Shown piece by piece: positions 1 through 10,454 of a stretch of 62,016 nt of DNA. Each line of letters starts with the position of its first letter. Positions within the stretch are counted from its first letter, which is position 1. Origin of the DNA: Chloroflexota bacterium (GTDB lineage Bacteria > Chloroflexota > Dehalococcoidia > Dehalococcoidales > UBA2162); contig JACPPR010000045.1 of assembly GCA_016190895.1 (NCBI GenBank), positions 1 to 62,016 on the forward strand, in the 5' to 3' direction. Under the pieces are notes generated by a model. That model had not been told where the DNA came from, ran no database searches, and was given only the letters and a program-made list of their open reading frames with translations. The position numbers were made by a program, and so were the translations under genes.

Positions 1-34
1 AGCTGATAACACCCTTCCAGAAAGCTCTTGCCAT
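1..34 (-). CDS. ku: Ku DNA end-binding protein, N-terminal fragment (runs off the window)
   Basis: Only the first 11 codons are visible, reading M-A-R-A-F-W-K-G-V-I-S from ATG at 34 down to the window edge. A strong Shine-Dalgarno (GGGAGG) sits just upstream on the minus strand. The xRAxWKGxIS start is the typical beginning of bacterial Ku, the homodimeric protein that binds double-strand ends in non-homologous end joining with LigD. The identification rests on this short motif only, so it is tentative; the rest of the gene lies outside the window. Confidence 0.6.
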   Translation of the reverse strand, partial: MARAFWKGVIS

Positions 35-94
35 AACTCACCTCCCTGATATAATTCCCTATAAATTAAGATTACCACAGAAGTCCGGGAATGA

Positions 95-1294
95 CTACAC
101 AGGGACCGGGCGGGGGTGGTAGCGGCGCACGGCTTTGAGGACGAGGTGCAATACTATGCCTGCGGCAAAACCTATCGCCAGGTTGGTCGTGATGAGAGCG
201 GTCAGGGCGATGACGGCGACTACAGATACATCCTCATGGTTCCGCATATCCCTTGCCAGGAGAGCGTGCATAACGCCGATAAAGATGGTCAGCACTCCCA
301 ATACCGGGTAAGGAATGAGGGAAAGAATCGGCAAGATATTGCCGTCCACGACTATCGCCAGCGCAATGAACAGGGCGCCTATCATCAGCGGGGCGCTGCC
401 CGTCCTGGCGCCGAAGCGGTAATGGGCGGTCAGTCCGCCCGATCCATGGCAGACCGGGACGCCTCCCACCAGCCCGGCAGTCAGGTTGGCTAATCCCATC
501 GAGGTCAGCAAAGCTTTGGGAGTTACCCGGCGCGCCTCCGCTCCGAAATACATTTCAGCCGTATTCGACATAGCGAAGACAGCGTTGGCGAGCGTCAGCG
601 GTATCTGGGGTATTACCAGCACGAGCAAAGCCGTCGACAGGTCAGCCAGACTCGGAGAACTCAGCGACGGTAAGCTCAAGCCCAGACGGACAGTGTTAAG
701 CCCCTGGGACGAACCCCACACCAGGCCTATCGCCACGCCCAAAGCGAGAATGACCAGCGCCGGAGGCAGGTGACGGCTCTTAAGGAGAAGGAGCAAGCCC
801 AACCCGCAGGCGATAGCCAGCAGCAGGCTGATAGGTACTGAGAAATGAGAGATGCTGACCATAGCATTGCTGCCGCCGATGACTACCTGCCGGCTGGTGA
901 CCAGCGAAATTCCTGCCCTGATGAGGAAGAGACCGACGCCCACCTGGATGCCTCTGACAATGCGCAAAGGGAATAGTTTGCTGATAGGTTTAATCAGTCC
1001 GGTTACAGCCAGAAGCAGCAAAAGGACGCCCATAATCAAGCCGGAGGCTGAGATGACGCTGGCGGATAGACCGGCCGTGATGGCAATGGCAGCCACTGCT
1101 TTTAGAGGTTGCACCGGAACGGGCAGACGGTAAAATAAACCCGACAGAGCATAAGTCAACCCCACTACAAGGAAGACGCTCGTGGCGTTCATATGGTTAA
1201 GGGTAACCAGCGCTACCGTCAGGGGCAGCAGAGTGCCCAAATCACCTAGGGCGCCGGCTAACTCCCAGCGATTAAATTTGAACGATTTGAGCAT
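95..1294 (-). CDS. MOT1/SulP-like molybdate (sulfate) transporter
   Basis: A 399-residue integral membrane protein of about 10-11 hydrophobic segments. Two signatures of the MOT1 (MFS_MOT1) molybdate transporter family are visible: PVQPLKAVAAIA near residue 60 and VCHGSGGLTAHYRFGARTG near residue 280. There is no STAS domain, which separates it from classical SulP sulfate permeases. It is the last gene of the minus-strand nar block, 39 bp after narK2, which suggests it delivers molybdate for the molybdopterin cofactor of NarG. Substrate preference (molybdate versus sulfate) is inferred from family and context. Confidence 0.85.
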   Translation of the reverse strand: MLKSFKFNRWELAGALGDLGTLLPLTVALVTLNHMNATSVFLVVGLTYALSGLFYRLPVPVQPLKAVAAIAITAGLSASVISASGLIMGVLLLLLAVTGLIKPISKLFPLRIVRGIQVGVGLFLIRAGISLVTSRQVVIGGSNAMVSISHFSVPISLLLAIACGLGLLLLLKSRHLPPALVILALGVAIGLVWGSSQGLNTVRLGLSLPSLSSPSLADLSTALLVLVIPQIPLTLANAVFAMSNTAEMYFGAEARRVTPKALLTSMGLANLTAGLVGGVPVCHGSGGLTAHYRFGARTGSAPLMIGALFIALAIVVDGNILPILSLIPYPVLGVLTIFIGVMHALLARDMRNHEDVSVVAVIALTALITTNLAIGFAAGIVLHLVLKAVRRYHPRPVPV

Positions 1295-1333
1295 CGGTCC
1301 ACACTTTCCCTGTCATGTAACGAGCCACTTCAC

Positions 1334-2668
1334 TTAACTCGGCGCCTCGCACCCCTTACGCTGGTAATAGTACCAGTTGATGGCAGTGGCGATAAGATAG
1401 TAAACGGCTATCCCCCAATAGAATGGGATGGGGCTACCCGCCTTCGTAATGGAGAGTCCAATCAGGGATGACCACACAAAAGGTCCATAGGCAGCCACCG
1501 CACCCGTCCAGCCGAGAACCCCGGCCCCCTGCCTGGGCGAGCGAGCGAATATGATTGGGTACTGCCGGAAGGTCGCTGCGTTCCCCACTCCGGAAGCCAT
1601 GAAAATAATCAGCATCAAGACGACAAAAAGAGGAAATTGGTCGACAGAAGTCGGAGCGAGCACCCCGGAGAAAATCATAATCAAACCGCTGGCGAACATC
1701 ACCACACCCGATAAGCTGGTCAAAATAGCCCCGCCGATTTTATCACTGACGGGACCCATTGCGATTCTCATCAGAGAACCGATTAACGGGCCGAGAAAGG
1801 CGAATTTCAGAGGGTCGGGGGCATCGGGGAACCCGCCGTAAAGACTCTTAATCATCAGGGGAAAGGCTGCCGAAAATCCGGAAAACGAGCCGAAGGTCAT
1901 CACGTAAGTAATGGTGCAGAACCAGGTATGCTTGTTCTTAAAGATATCCAGTTGCTCTTTGAATGAGGCCCTCACCGGCACGCTTCTCAGGAAAATCCAG
2001 GCGAGAATACCCATAATAATAAGCAACGGCACATAAACCAAGGCGGCGTTTTGCAGCCAGATGTCTTTAATCACGGCGCCTTTGGTGAAAGTCTGAGGCT
2101 CTCCCACCAGAGTGCCAAAAGCGGCGAAGGTGATTATCCAGGGAGTAAGGAACTGAACCAGGCTGACTCCGAAATTGCCTATACCCGCCTGAATCCCCAG
2201 GGCAGTCCCTTGCAGCCGTTTCGGGAAGAACAGGCTAGTGCTAGGCATGTAAGATGAAAAGTCGCCACCCCCCAGACCGGCTGAGAAAGCCAACACCATA
2301 AAGAGCCAGAAAGGCGTCTCCGGACTCATCACTGCTAAACCTAGCCCTATCGCCGGGAAAAGCTTCAGCAAAGTGGCGACGGTAATAACATAGCGTGTGC
2401 CGAAGAGGGGAATAAGGAACGTATGGAGTACCCTCAGAGTTCCGCCAGCCAGCCCGGGCATCGCCGCCAGCCAGAACAATTGCATCTCGGTATACTTGAA
2501 ACCGATATTAGGCAACCGGACGACGATGGCGCTCATTAAGAACCAGGTGGCGAAAGAGAGAAGTAAGGTGATAGTGGTAATCGTCAGCGTGCGCCAGGCG
2601 AGCTTGCTGCCCGTCTCTTTCCAGAACTGCGGGTTTTCCGGTTCCCATTTCTTAAGCCAGGTTGTCAT
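1334..2668 (-). CDS. narK: Nitrate/nitrite transporter, NarK2-type MFS
   Basis: A 444-residue, 12-helix major facilitator. The N terminus (KKWEPENPQFW) and the nitrate signature region (GGGDFSSYMPSTSLFFPK followed by ALGIQAGIGNFGVS) match NarK/NarU proteins, which move nitrate in and nitrite out across the cytoplasmic membrane. I place the start at the ATG at 2668, which has GGAGG six bases upstream; an earlier in-frame ATG at 2680 overlaps that ribosome site and is less likely. It follows narK1 in tandem, the NarK1/NarK2 arrangement known from Paracoccus and Thermus. The exact transport mode (proton symport or antiport) cannot be read from sequence. Confidence 0.9.
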   Translation of the reverse strand: MTTWLKKWEPENPQFWKETGSKLAWRTLTITTITLLLSFATWFLMSAIVVRLPNIGFKYTEMQLFWLAAMPGLAGGTLRVLHTFLIPLFGTRYVITVATLLKLFPAIGLGLAVMSPETPFWLFMVLAFSAGLGGGDFSSYMPSTSLFFPKRLQGTALGIQAGIGNFGVSLVQFLTPWIITFAAFGTLVGEPQTFTKGAVIKDIWLQNAALVYVPLLIIMGILAWIFLRSVPVRASFKEQLDIFKNKHTWFCTITYVMTFGSFSGFSAAFPLMIKSLYGGFPDAPDPLKFAFLGPLIGSLMRIAMGPVSDKIGGAILTSLSGVVMFASGLIMIFSGVLAPTSVDQFPLFVVLMLIIFMASGVGNAATFRQYPIIFARSPRQGAGVLGWTGAVAAYGPFVWSSLIGLSITKAGSPIPFYWGIAVYYLIATAINWYYYQRKGCEAPS

Positions 2669-2738
2669 AAGCGCCTCCATCGCGGTTTTTCGCAGGGAGA
2701 CTCCTGCTCATCTGTCACCCAGTGGCACAGCAAGCCGA

Positions 2739-4040
2739 TTACCCTTTGGGTACAGCGACCTCAGTTCTGCGCGTAGAGAACGCCACCTTGCGTAAGGCAA
2801 TTTCCTCCCGGCTAAGGGACCTATCATCGGCGAATTGCAGCCAGACAAGACACAACAGGTTGAAGACAAGGAGGATAATCCAGGTTGCCTCAGGGATGCC
2901 GGTGAGCGCCTCCCCATAGCCGAAAAGGAGGGGTAAGAAAATACCTCCGGCAGCGCCGAGTAAGCCCACCAGTCCGCCGACCGCTCCGACATCGCGCGGG
3001 TAGTAATCAGGAATAAAACGGTAGACCGAGGCTTTCCCTACCCCCATAGCTACGCCGATGAGGAAAAGGAGCAGCGCAAATACGATTGCCGATTTTATGA
3101 GACCCGGCATAGAAAGGAGGATGCCGGCTAAGACCATCGCCGCGAAAGCTCCCTTGGTGACAACACGCGGCCCCCAGCGGTCTGAGAACCACCCCCCCAG
3201 CGGGCGCAGCAGGCTGGCCGGGAAGATGTAGAGGGCCGTCAGCAGGCTAGCCAGCCAGAGTTGGAGCCCATAAACATCAACATAGTATCTGGGCAACCAT
3301 AGCGAAAGGGAGACATAGGCGCCGAACACGGCTACATAGTAAAGCCCGAAGCGCCAAACACGGAGATGACGGAGGGGCTTGTGCATTTCAACTAAAGAGC
3401 GGCCCGCTCCCGGCTTGTGGTCGGGCTTGGGGGCAGCCATCCAGATGGCGATAGCCATACCGATAAGCAGGAAGATATAGATGAACGCCACAAAACGCCA
3501 ACCGCCCGGTATCAGCCCTCCGAAGAAGCCGGCTGCCGGTACGGTAGCCAGTAGCGGTGGGCCGATAAATTTGGTTACTGAAGCTCCAACGTTACCGGCG
3601 CCGAAAACGCCGAGAGCAAAACCCTGGCGCTCGGCCGGATACCAGGCGGAGCACCAGGCGATGCCGACTGCGAAGGTGTTGCCGGCTAGTCCCGCCCACA
3701 CCGCCAGGGCTAGGAGCGCCGGGAAAGATTTGACAACGAGCATCAGGAATAAGGCCGGCACAACTATGAGGAGATTGATAGTAAAAACGATACGCCCGCC
3801 ATATTTATCAGTCAGAATGCCGGTTAACATCCTCGGCAGTGCTCCGCCGAGCGTGGCCGCTGCCAGAAGCCAGCTGAATTGCACCGGACTCAGCCCGAAC
3901 TCCTTGCGAATCGGCACCCCGAGAACTCCGAACATCATCCAAACGGCAAAAGCAATTGTAAAGCCAGTGAAGGCAAGGGTCAGAACCCGCCGTGGACGTT
4001 TGTCAGCGGACATCACTCGTTGTAAGGATTCCTTAGACAT
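2739..4040 (-). CDS. narK: Nitrate/nitrite transporter, NarK1-type MFS
   Basis: A 433-residue major facilitator of the nitrate/nitrite porter family, clearly different from its downstream neighbour. Residues 30-60 contain the first helix (FAVWMMFGVLGVPIRKEFGL), and near residue 120 lies the porter signature GNTFAVGIAWCSAWYP followed by GVFGAGNVGASVTKF. It is probably the nitrate-proton symporter (type I) of a tandem NarK1-NarK2 pair. It starts 59 bp after narI in the same direction and belongs to the nar operon. The type I assignment is inferred from the pairing and the signature. Confidence 0.88.
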   Translation of the reverse strand: MSKESLQRVMSADKRPRRVLTLAFTGFTIAFAVWMMFGVLGVPIRKEFGLSPVQFSWLLAAATLGGALPRMLTGILTDKYGGRIVFTINLLIVVPALFLMLVVKSFPALLALAVWAGLAGNTFAVGIAWCSAWYPAERQGFALGVFGAGNVGASVTKFIGPPLLATVPAAGFFGGLIPGGWRFVAFIYIFLLIGMAIAIWMAAPKPDHKPGAGRSLVEMHKPLRHLRVWRFGLYYVAVFGAYVSLSLWLPRYYVDVYGLQLWLASLLTALYIFPASLLRPLGGWFSDRWGPRVVTKGAFAAMVLAGILLSMPGLIKSAIVFALLLFLIGVAMGVGKASVYRFIPDYYPRDVGAVGGLVGLLGAAGGIFLPLLFGYGEALTGIPEATWIILLVFNLLCLVWLQFADDRSLSREEIALRKVAFSTRRTEVAVPKG

Positions 4041-4099
4041 AAACTCTCACCCACTTTTTGTGGAAACTTCTAGAGAAATCTTTCCGAAAGCCGTGGTTA

Positions 4100-4789
4100 T
4101 CATTGTTGAATCTGGCGGCGACGGTACCACATCACTACCTGGTAGGGTCTCCAGAGATAGGCTAAAGGAACCGATAGCATGTGCACCAGCCGGCTGAAGG
4201 GGAATAGCGCCAGCAGAACGAAAAAGTTAATGGCGTGCAGTTTAGATAATAACGGCAATGCCGTCATGTATTCTATGTTTGGCGACAGGGTAAATACCGA
4301 CCGGAGATAAGGCGTTGCCGTCTGGATAAACCATGCCGAGCCCCAGCGGTAGAATATAGCAGTCATGATGCCAGTAACCACCTGGAAGAGCAAAACAAAC
4401 AGCAGCACTCCGTCCATAACGGAAGTAGTCACTCTGACACGGGGGGAAATAACCCGGCGAGTTATCAAGACAACCAGCCCTACCAGAAGGGCGAGGCTCA
4501 TAGCAAGCGCCGTCCCCTCGAGGATGTAGAGGCGGACGGGTACGCCGTTAATCGCCTGTATCGTATCAGGGAAGAGAACGCCGACCAGATGCCCGAGCAG
4601 TATCAGGATGATGCCGTAGTGCCAGGGCGCCGAACCCCAGAAGAGCTGACGGTTCTCAAGGAACTGGGAGGAGACACTGGAATAGCTGAACTGATTGGTC
4701 GTGTAACGCCAAATCACGCCGCCAATCATTATCACCAGGGCCGCATAAGGGAAAACGCCAAATAGAAAGGTCTCAAGCATTGGCGGCAC
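4100..4789 (-). CDS. narI: Respiratory nitrate reductase gamma subunit (cytochrome b)
   Basis: A 229-residue membrane protein with five hydrophobic helices. It takes electrons from menaquinol and passes them through two b hemes to NarH. The four expected heme-ligand histidines are present as H57 (WHYG) and H67 (LLGHLVG) in helix 2, and H185 (SKLHAINFF) and H203 (RLVHM) in helix 5. Its start overlaps the end of narJ by 17 bp, which implies translational coupling. Length is normal for NarI. Confidence 0.95.
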   Translation of the reverse strand: MPPMLETFLFGVFPYAALVIMIGGVIWRYTTNQFSYSSVSSQFLENRQLFWGSAPWHYGIILILLGHLVGVLFPDTIQAINGVPVRLYILEGTALAMSLALLVGLVVLITRRVISPRVRVTTSVMDGVLLFVLLFQVVTGIMTAIFYRWGSAWFIQTATPYLRSVFTLSPNIEYMTALPLLSKLHAINFFVLLALFPFSRLVHMLSVPLAYLWRPYQVVMWYRRRQIQQ

Positions 4790-5330
4790 CTCCTGTTTTT
4801 GCCAGTTGCCCGGTCGCCTGACGCAGAAACTTTAGCAGAGGAGCGACGACCAGCCCGTAGGGGTTTTTAGTCTTTTCAAGCTCCTTTTCCGTTTTTACAA
4901 GAGTCGGTAAGATGCACTCCTCCAGGAGCGGCAAGCCGAACCCCGCATCTTCGCTCACGCTCAAGAAGCGCAGCATTACGCCAAGATGGTCGGCTAGCTC
5001 GATACCGGAGGAGAAAGAGTGCGCCTTATAAGCCTCCGTCAGTTGGACAAGAAATTCGCTCCGTTTGGGCGTTTCGCCGAAGAGATGATAGCCCAGGTAG
5101 AGGCTAGTGGCCGGCGTAATATCGAAGGTCTGGGTATAAAGCTCTTCCAGCGATTCCAAGCTCTGGTTGTTGACGAAATCGGCAAACGCCTGTACCGGTT
5201 TTGCCAGATCCGAGAATGAGTCTTGCAGATGAAGAGCGCAGTTGTGCACTGTCCGTGGTAACCCGATATCCGGATAATCGAGGGCATCGGCGAAGAGCTC
5301 GCAGAGTTGTTTGTTTTCCTGACTTAACAT
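4773..5330 (-). CDS. narJ: Nitrate reductase molybdenum cofactor assembly chaperone
   Basis: A 185-residue soluble helical protein of the NarJ/TorD family. NarJ binds apo-NarG and is needed for cofactor insertion and membrane attachment, but is not part of the mature enzyme. The sequence shows the usual weak conservation: an N-terminal CELFADALDYPD segment, FADFVNNQSLESLEELYTQTFD around residue 50, and DHLGVMLRFLSV near 113. Identification is supported by position between narH and narI. The start ATG shares one base with the narH stop. Confidence 0.92.
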   Translation of the reverse strand: MLSQENKQLCELFADALDYPDIGLPRTVHNCALHLQDSFSDLAKPVQAFADFVNNQSLESLEELYTQTFDITPATSLYLGYHLFGETPKRSEFLVQLTEAYKAHSFSSGIELADHLGVMLRFLSVSEDAGFGLPLLEECILPTLVKTEKELEKTKNPYGLVVAPLLKFLRQATGQLAKTGGAANA

Positions 5331-6820
5331 TACGGCCCCCGTTTAGGCGGGCGGGTGAAACCCAGACCCGTCTCTCCCTTTTGTTTAATAGTCTCTGTAG
5401 TGGTCTCTATCGCTTCCTCGCGGTGGTAGGGCGGCAAGACGAAACGGTCCTCGAAACGGGGCAGGGCAGTCATGCGGAAAATAGCCTCCGCCTCATCGGT
5501 ACTGCAGCCCGCCTCCGCTAGCTGGGCAGATGCCTGACCGACGCTGAGATTACCGACCGACTTCGCCTGCTGGTAGGCTCGCACCGCCATCAATTTCTTC
5601 AGCGCTTTCTTGACGATTTCCTCATTACCGGCTGAGAACAGATGAGCCATATATTTCATCGGCACGCGGGAATCCTCCACCTTACCAAAGAAGTCACGGT
5701 TGCCCAAGTCGTAGCTGCCGTTCGTGTTCGAAGCCAGTACCGGTAATACCGGCGGTACGTAGAACAGCATGGGCAAGGTCCGAAATTCGGCATGCAATGG
5801 CAGGGCAATGCCCCACTCTTTCACGAACTTGTAGACGGGTGACTTCCGAGCGACACTAATCCAGTCATCGCCGATGCCGTTCTTGCGGGCGGCTGCAACC
5901 ACCCGCTCATCATTGGGGTCCAGGATAAGGCTACGTTGGGCCTCTACCAGGCCAGCGTCGGGGGTTTTTGCCACAGACTCGATACGCTCGGCGTCATATA
6001 AAAGAAGCCCTTTATAGCGAATACGGCCGACACAGGCGTGGAAACAGGATGACGGCTGGCCTGTCTCGATGCGCGGATAACAGAGCATACATTTTTCTGA
6101 TTTGCCGGTTTTCCAGTTATAATAGGTTTTCTTGTATGGGCAGCCGCTGACGCAGAAACGCCAGCCGCGGCACTTTTCCTGGCTGACCACCACAACACCG
6201 TCTTCAGCCCGCTTGTAAATGGCGCCGCTGGGACACACGGCGACACAGCCCGGATTGAGGCAATGATTGCAGATGCGGGGGACATAGAAAAAAACCATCT
6301 GCTCGGTACGGAAGAGCGCTTCACGCTCGGCATCGGTCAGTGCACTCAGGTTAATATCGTTGCGGGCGTAAATCGATGAGCCGCTCATATCGTCATCCCA
6401 GTTCGGGCCGGCTTCGACATCCAGGAATTTGCCGGTTACTTTTGAGACGGCTCTGGCCGTGGGCTGGTCGTCAGCCTGAGGAGCATTGAAAAGCTGCCCG
6501 TATTTGTATGTCCACGGCTCATAGTAATCATCCATAGTGGGCAGGAAGGGGTTGAAGAAAATATTGCTCAGCAGACCCAGCCGTCGGCCCAGCTTCGGGC
6601 GGAGGATGTTTCCTTTCACCTCCCAGCCACCCCTGTACTTGGTCTGGTCTTCCCAGAGCGTGGGATAGCCGGTGCCGGGTTTTGTCTCGACATTATTCCA
6701 CCACATATACTCGGCGCCTTCACGGGAGGTCCAGACATTCTTGCAGGCAAGGCTGCAGGTATGGCAGCCGATGCACTTATCCAGATGAAAGACCATTGAG
6801 ATTTGGGCTCGAACATCCAT
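5330..6820 (-). CDS. narH: Respiratory nitrate reductase beta subunit (iron-sulfur)
   Basis: A 496-residue electron-transfer subunit. All four cysteine clusters of NarH are visible: CIGCHTCSLACK near residue 16, CNHCLNPGCVAVCP near 185, CRGWRFCVSGCP near 217 and KCMLCYPRIETGQPSSCFHAC near 243. The tryptophan in the third cluster (CRGW) is the hallmark of the 3Fe-4S centre of nitrate reductases. It relays electrons from NarI hemes to NarG. There is no signal peptide, so it is cytoplasmic as in classical Nar. It lies 16 bp after narG. Confidence 0.96.
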   Translation of the reverse strand: MDVRAQISMVFHLDKCIGCHTCSLACKNVWTSREGAEYMWWNNVETKPGTGYPTLWEDQTKYRGGWEVKGNILRPKLGRRLGLLSNIFFNPFLPTMDDYYEPWTYKYGQLFNAPQADDQPTARAVSKVTGKFLDVEAGPNWDDDMSGSSIYARNDINLSALTDAEREALFRTEQMVFFYVPRICNHCLNPGCVAVCPSGAIYKRAEDGVVVVSQEKCRGWRFCVSGCPYKKTYYNWKTGKSEKCMLCYPRIETGQPSSCFHACVGRIRYKGLLLYDAERIESVAKTPDAGLVEAQRSLILDPNDERVVAAARKNGIGDDWISVARKSPVYKFVKEWGIALPLHAEFRTLPMLFYVPPVLPVLASNTNGSYDLGNRDFFGKVEDSRVPMKYMAHLFSAGNEEIVKKALKKLMAVRAYQQAKSVGNLSVGQASAQLAEAGCSTDEAEAIFRMTALPRFEDRFVLPPYHREEAIETTTETIKQKGETGLGFTRPPKRGP

Positions 6821-6836
6821 AATCAGTCTCCTCTTA

Positions 6837-9800
6837 TTACCAGACCGGTTCCCCTTCCAGTTTGCGTACCAGAATGTAGGTATCGCGGTTGATTCCCGTC
6901 GGGCCCCAGTAATTAAAGGCGTAAGTGAACTGGCCGTAGCCGCCGGCCATCAGCACTGGCTTGAGACGGACGCGGGTCAGGCTGTTGTGCCCGCCGGCAC
7001 GGCGGTTGCCCCTTAGCGGCGACTTGGGCACCGAGATGGTGCGTTCCGGCGAGTGATAAATCATACAGGTGCCTTTGGGCATCCGGGCGCTAATTACGGC
7101 TCTGGTGACTACGACGCCGTGGTCGTTGTAAACTTCAACCCAGTCGTTATCTTTAATGCCGATGGTTTTGGCGTCCTCCTCGCTAATCCAGAAAGGCTCG
7201 ATGCCGCGGGAAAGGGTCAACATCAGCTCGTTGTCATAGTAAGTCGAGTGGATGTGCCACTTCCCGTGGGGGGTCAGGTAATTGAGCATAATGCTCTTGT
7301 CATCCTTCTTGGTCAATGTGAAATCGCCCCATACCCTCGGGTCGGGATTCGGCTTGTAGGTGGGCAGGTGTTCGCCGAAAGCCAGATATAGTTCGTGGTC
7401 GAGATAGAATTGCTGGCGGCCGGTCAAAGTGCGCCAGGGCACCAGGCGTTCCACATTGATGCAGAATGGGGAGTAGGCGCGCCCGCCGTTAATGATGCCC
7501 GACCAGCAGGGGCTAGTGAGCAAACGGGACGGCTGGGCTTGAATATTCAGGAAATCGACTTCGTGGCCACGCTCGTCCTGCGCCAGGTCGGTCAGCGGCA
7601 GGCCGATTCTCTTCTCCTCTTCTTCAAAGGCGCGGTAGGCAATCTCGCCATTGGTCTCCGGAGCCAGATAGAGAATCACGTTTGCCGCATCTTTAGCTTC
7701 ATAGAGAGACGGGTATCTCTGCCCGTTCCAGTGCTGGACGGGGCGCGTCTGCAGCAGCTTATCGTAGAAGTCTTGAATGCTGTAGTGGACGCCATGTGCT
7801 CCGAGGCCATTCCGCCTTGCTAGCGGTCCGTAAGAAATGAAACGGTTGTAGAGATTAACGTAATCCCTCTCCACGATTCTTAAGTGGGGCATCGTCTTGC
7901 CCGGTATCGGCTCGCATTCGCCCTTAGCCCAGTCTTTGATTGTGGGTTGGGCGATTTCATCGATAGTATCGTGCTGGAGAGGCACGCAGACGACCTCTTT
8001 CTGAGGCTGGGGGAAATGCTTGCGGGCTAGCTCGCTGAATTTCTGGGCGATGGTCTTGAAGATATCCCAGTCGCTCTTCGCTTCCCAGCAGGGCGAGACT
8101 GCTTTGGACAGTGGGTGCATATAGGTATGCAGGTCGGTCGAGTTAAGGTCATCTTTTTCATACCATGTAGCTGTCGGCAAGATGATATCGGAATAGAGAG
8201 CCGTGGTGTCCATACGGAAGTTAATATCCACGACTAGGTCCAGCTTGCCCTCCGGCGCCTGGGGATGCCATTCCACTTCGTTAACTGCTTCTTCGGCTTG
8301 CTCCTGGGCGTTGATATTAGTGTGCGTGCCTATGTAATGCTTCAGGAAATATTCATGCCCCTTAGCGCTTGACATAAGAGCGTTGCCCCGCCAGACCAGC
8401 CATAGCCGGGGCCAGTTTTCCAGGCTATCCGGGTCTTCTACGGCGAAACGGAGCTTTTTGTCCTTTAGCTGCCCGACTACCCATTTCACAATCTCTTCAT
8501 CGGTCTGGGCGCCGGCTTTCCTGGCGTCTTCGACGAGTGCGAACGAGTTCCGGTTAAACTGAGGATAGAAAGGCAGCCAGCCCTGGCGCACTGCCTTGAC
8601 TTGTAAGTCCATAGTGTGGCTGTTGGCCAGGTTACTCCCTTCGGGCAGAGGCTGGTACTGGCTGAAATGGCCCTCGTACCGCCACTGGTCGGTATGCACA
8701 TAATAATATGAAGGGGCGTTTTGGAGGCGGGGCGGCGCCGACCAATCGTTGGCAAAGGCAATCGATGACCAGGGAGCGACGGTAGCCAGCTTTTCTTGGC
8801 CGACATAATGCGCCAGGCCGCCGCCATTGACGCCGATGCAGCCTCCGAGCATAAGTGAGGTAATGCAGGAACGATAGATGAGGTTATTATGATACCAGTG
8901 GTTGATGCCGGCGCCGATGATAATGGTGCACTTGCCGTTGGTTTTCTCGGCGGTGCCGGCAAACTCACGGGCAAATTGAACCACCGTCTCCTTGCTGATG
9001 CCGGTGAACTTCTCCTGCCAGGCCGGCGTGTAAGACTTATCGTCGTCATAGCCGGCGGGATAGTCGCCCTTAAGCCCGCGGGATACTCCGAACCTTGCCA
9101 TCATCAGGTCGAAGACCGTTGTCACCGTGATTTGTCCCTGCTCGGTCTGGATGCGCCGGGCCGGCACGCCGCGAATGGAATCTTTCTTGGTTTCAAAATC
9201 GGTAAACTTGACCGGGATAACTTCATCGTAATTGTCGACAAAACTGAGGGCGGGGTCGATTTCGGCGCCGTCCAGGCCATCCTTCATTTCAAGGTTCCAT
9301 TTGCCCATATCCTGCTTCGCCCAGCGGGCGCCGACGCTGCCCCTGGGCATCTTGGGCTGTCCGGATTTTTTATCATAGGAGAGGAACTTCCAATCGCCGT
9401 TCTCGACATCCTTGTATTTGCTTACTGTATTAGCGCGGAGCAGCTGTCCGGCCTGGTAGCTATCCGCTTTCTTCTCCAGTTTTACCAGAAGCGGCGAATC
9501 GGTGTATTTCTTGATGTAATCGATGAAATAAGGCACCTGCTTATCGACATAGAACTCCTTCAGGATGACGTGGTTGACTGCCATCCAGAAGGCGCCGTCC
9601 TGGCCGGCGTTAACGGGCACCCACCAATCGGCGTATTTGGCCACCTGGCTGAAATCGGGGGAAAGCACGGTGAATTTCGCCCCCTGATAACGGGCTTCCG
9701 AGATAAAATGAACGTCCGGCGTGCGGGTCATGCTAAGGTTAGCGCCCATCGAAACGATATACTTGGCGTTGAACCAGTCGGCGCTCTCCTGGACATCGGT

Positions 9801-10454
9801 CTGCTCGCCCCAAATCTCAGGGGAGGCTGGGGGCAGGTCGCTATACCAGTCGTAAAAACTCAGGTTGACCCCGCCGAAAAGCTGGAGCAGCCGCGAACCG
9901 CCGCCGTAGCTCAGGTAAGACATCGCTGGAATAGGTGAGAAGCCGGCGACGCGGTCCGGCCCATATTTTTTGGCTGTGTACATCATCGAGGCGGTGATAA
10001 TTTCGAGCGCTTCTTCCCAGGTGGTGCGCCGCAGCCCGCCCTTGCCTCTGGCCTTCTGGTAACCGGTGCGGGCGTCATTATTCTCGACAACGGCCGTCCA
10101 GGCGTCTACCGGGTCGGAATAGCTCTTACGGGCTGCACGCCAGGCATCAGCAAGGACGCCGCGGATATAGGGATACTTTACCCTGATTGGACTATAGAGA
10201 TACCAGGAAAAAGAAATGCCGCGCTGGCAGCCCCGCGGCTCATAAGGGGGCATGCACTTATCGAAGTCCGGGTAGTCCGTTGCCTGCAGCTCCCAGGTGA
10301 CGATGCCGTTCTTGACATAAACCTGCCAGGAGCAGCCGCCGGTACAGTTGACGCCGTGGGTGCTGCGCACAATCTTATCGTATTGCCAGCGGTTACGGTA
10401 AAAATCCTCCCAGTTCCGCCGCTGCGGGTTGACGATATCCTGAATCCAGCTCAT
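6837..10454 (-). CDS. narG: Respiratory nitrate reductase alpha subunit (molybdopterin catalytic subunit)
   Basis: A 1205-residue catalytic subunit that reduces nitrate to nitrite at a Mo-bisMGD centre. The N terminus carries [14 protein letters not shown], whose His and Cys residues bind the FS0 4Fe-4S cluster. Residues near 200 read [20 protein letters not shown] and include the conserved Asp that coordinates molybdenum in NarG. There is no twin-arginine motif, so the enzyme faces the cytoplasm, consistent with the transporters nearby. Its ATG overlaps the narC stop by 4 bp. Length is slightly below the roughly 1220-1250 usual for proteobacterial NarG. Confidence 0.97.
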   Translation of the reverse strand: MSWIQDIVNPQRRNWEDFYRNRWQYDKIVRSTHGVNCTGGCSWQVYVKNGIVTWELQATDYPDFDKCMPPYEPRGCQRGISFSWYLYSPIRVKYPYIRGVLADAWRAARKSYSDPVDAWTAVVENNDARTGYQKARGKGGLRRTTWEEALEIITASMMYTAKKYGPDRVAGFSPIPAMSYLSYGGGSRLLQLFGGVNLSFYDWYSDLPPASPEIWGEQTDVQESADWFNAKYIVSMGANLSMTRTPDVHFISEARYQGAKFTVLSPDFSQVAKYADWWVPVNAGQDGAFWMAVNHVILKEFYVDKQVPYFIDYIKKYTDSPLLVKLEKKADSYQAGQLLRANTVSKYKDVENGDWKFLSYDKKSGQPKMPRGSVGARWAKQDMGKWNLEMKDGLDGAEIDPALSFVDNYDEVIPVKFTDFETKKDSIRGVPARRIQTEQGQITVTTVFDLMMARFGVSRGLKGDYPAGYDDDKSYTPAWQEKFTGISKETVVQFAREFAGTAEKTNGKCTIIIGAGINHWYHNNLIYRSCITSLMLGGCIGVNGGGLAHYVGQEKLATVAPWSSIAFANDWSAPPRLQNAPSYYYVHTDQWRYEGHFSQYQPLPEGSNLANSHTMDLQVKAVRQGWLPFYPQFNRNSFALVEDARKAGAQTDEEIVKWVVGQLKDKKLRFAVEDPDSLENWPRLWLVWRGNALMSSAKGHEYFLKHYIGTHTNINAQEQAEEAVNEVEWHPQAPEGKLDLVVDINFRMDTTALYSDIILPTATWYEKDDLNSTDLHTYMHPLSKAVSPCWEAKSDWDIFKTIAQKFSELARKHFPQPQKEVVCVPLQHDTIDEIAQPTIKDWAKGECEPIPGKTMPHLRIVERDYVNLYNRFISYGPLARRNGLGAHGVHYSIQDFYDKLLQTRPVQHWNGQRYPSLYEAKDAANVILYLAPETNGEIAYRAFEEEEKRIGLPLTDLAQDERGHEVDFLNIQAQPSRLLTSPCWSGIINGGRAYSPFCINVERLVPWRTLTGRQQFYLDHELYLAFGEHLPTYKPNPDPRVWGDFTLTKKDDKSIMLNYLTPHGKWHIHSTYYDNELMLTLSRGIEPFWISEEDAKTIGIKDNDWVEVYNDHGVVVTRAVISARMPKGTCMIYHSPERTISVPKSPLRGNRRAGGHNSLTRVRLKPVLMAGGYGQFTYAFNYWGPTGINRDTYILVRKLEGEPVW

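Noticed and set aside
3481-4197. Plus-strand frame of 238 codons over narK1
   Set aside because: Shadow of the transporter on the opposite strand; basic, low-complexity translation.
8889-9938. Plus-strand frame of 349 codons inside narG
   Set aside because: It is antisense to a perfectly conserved NarG and has no motif or ribosome site.
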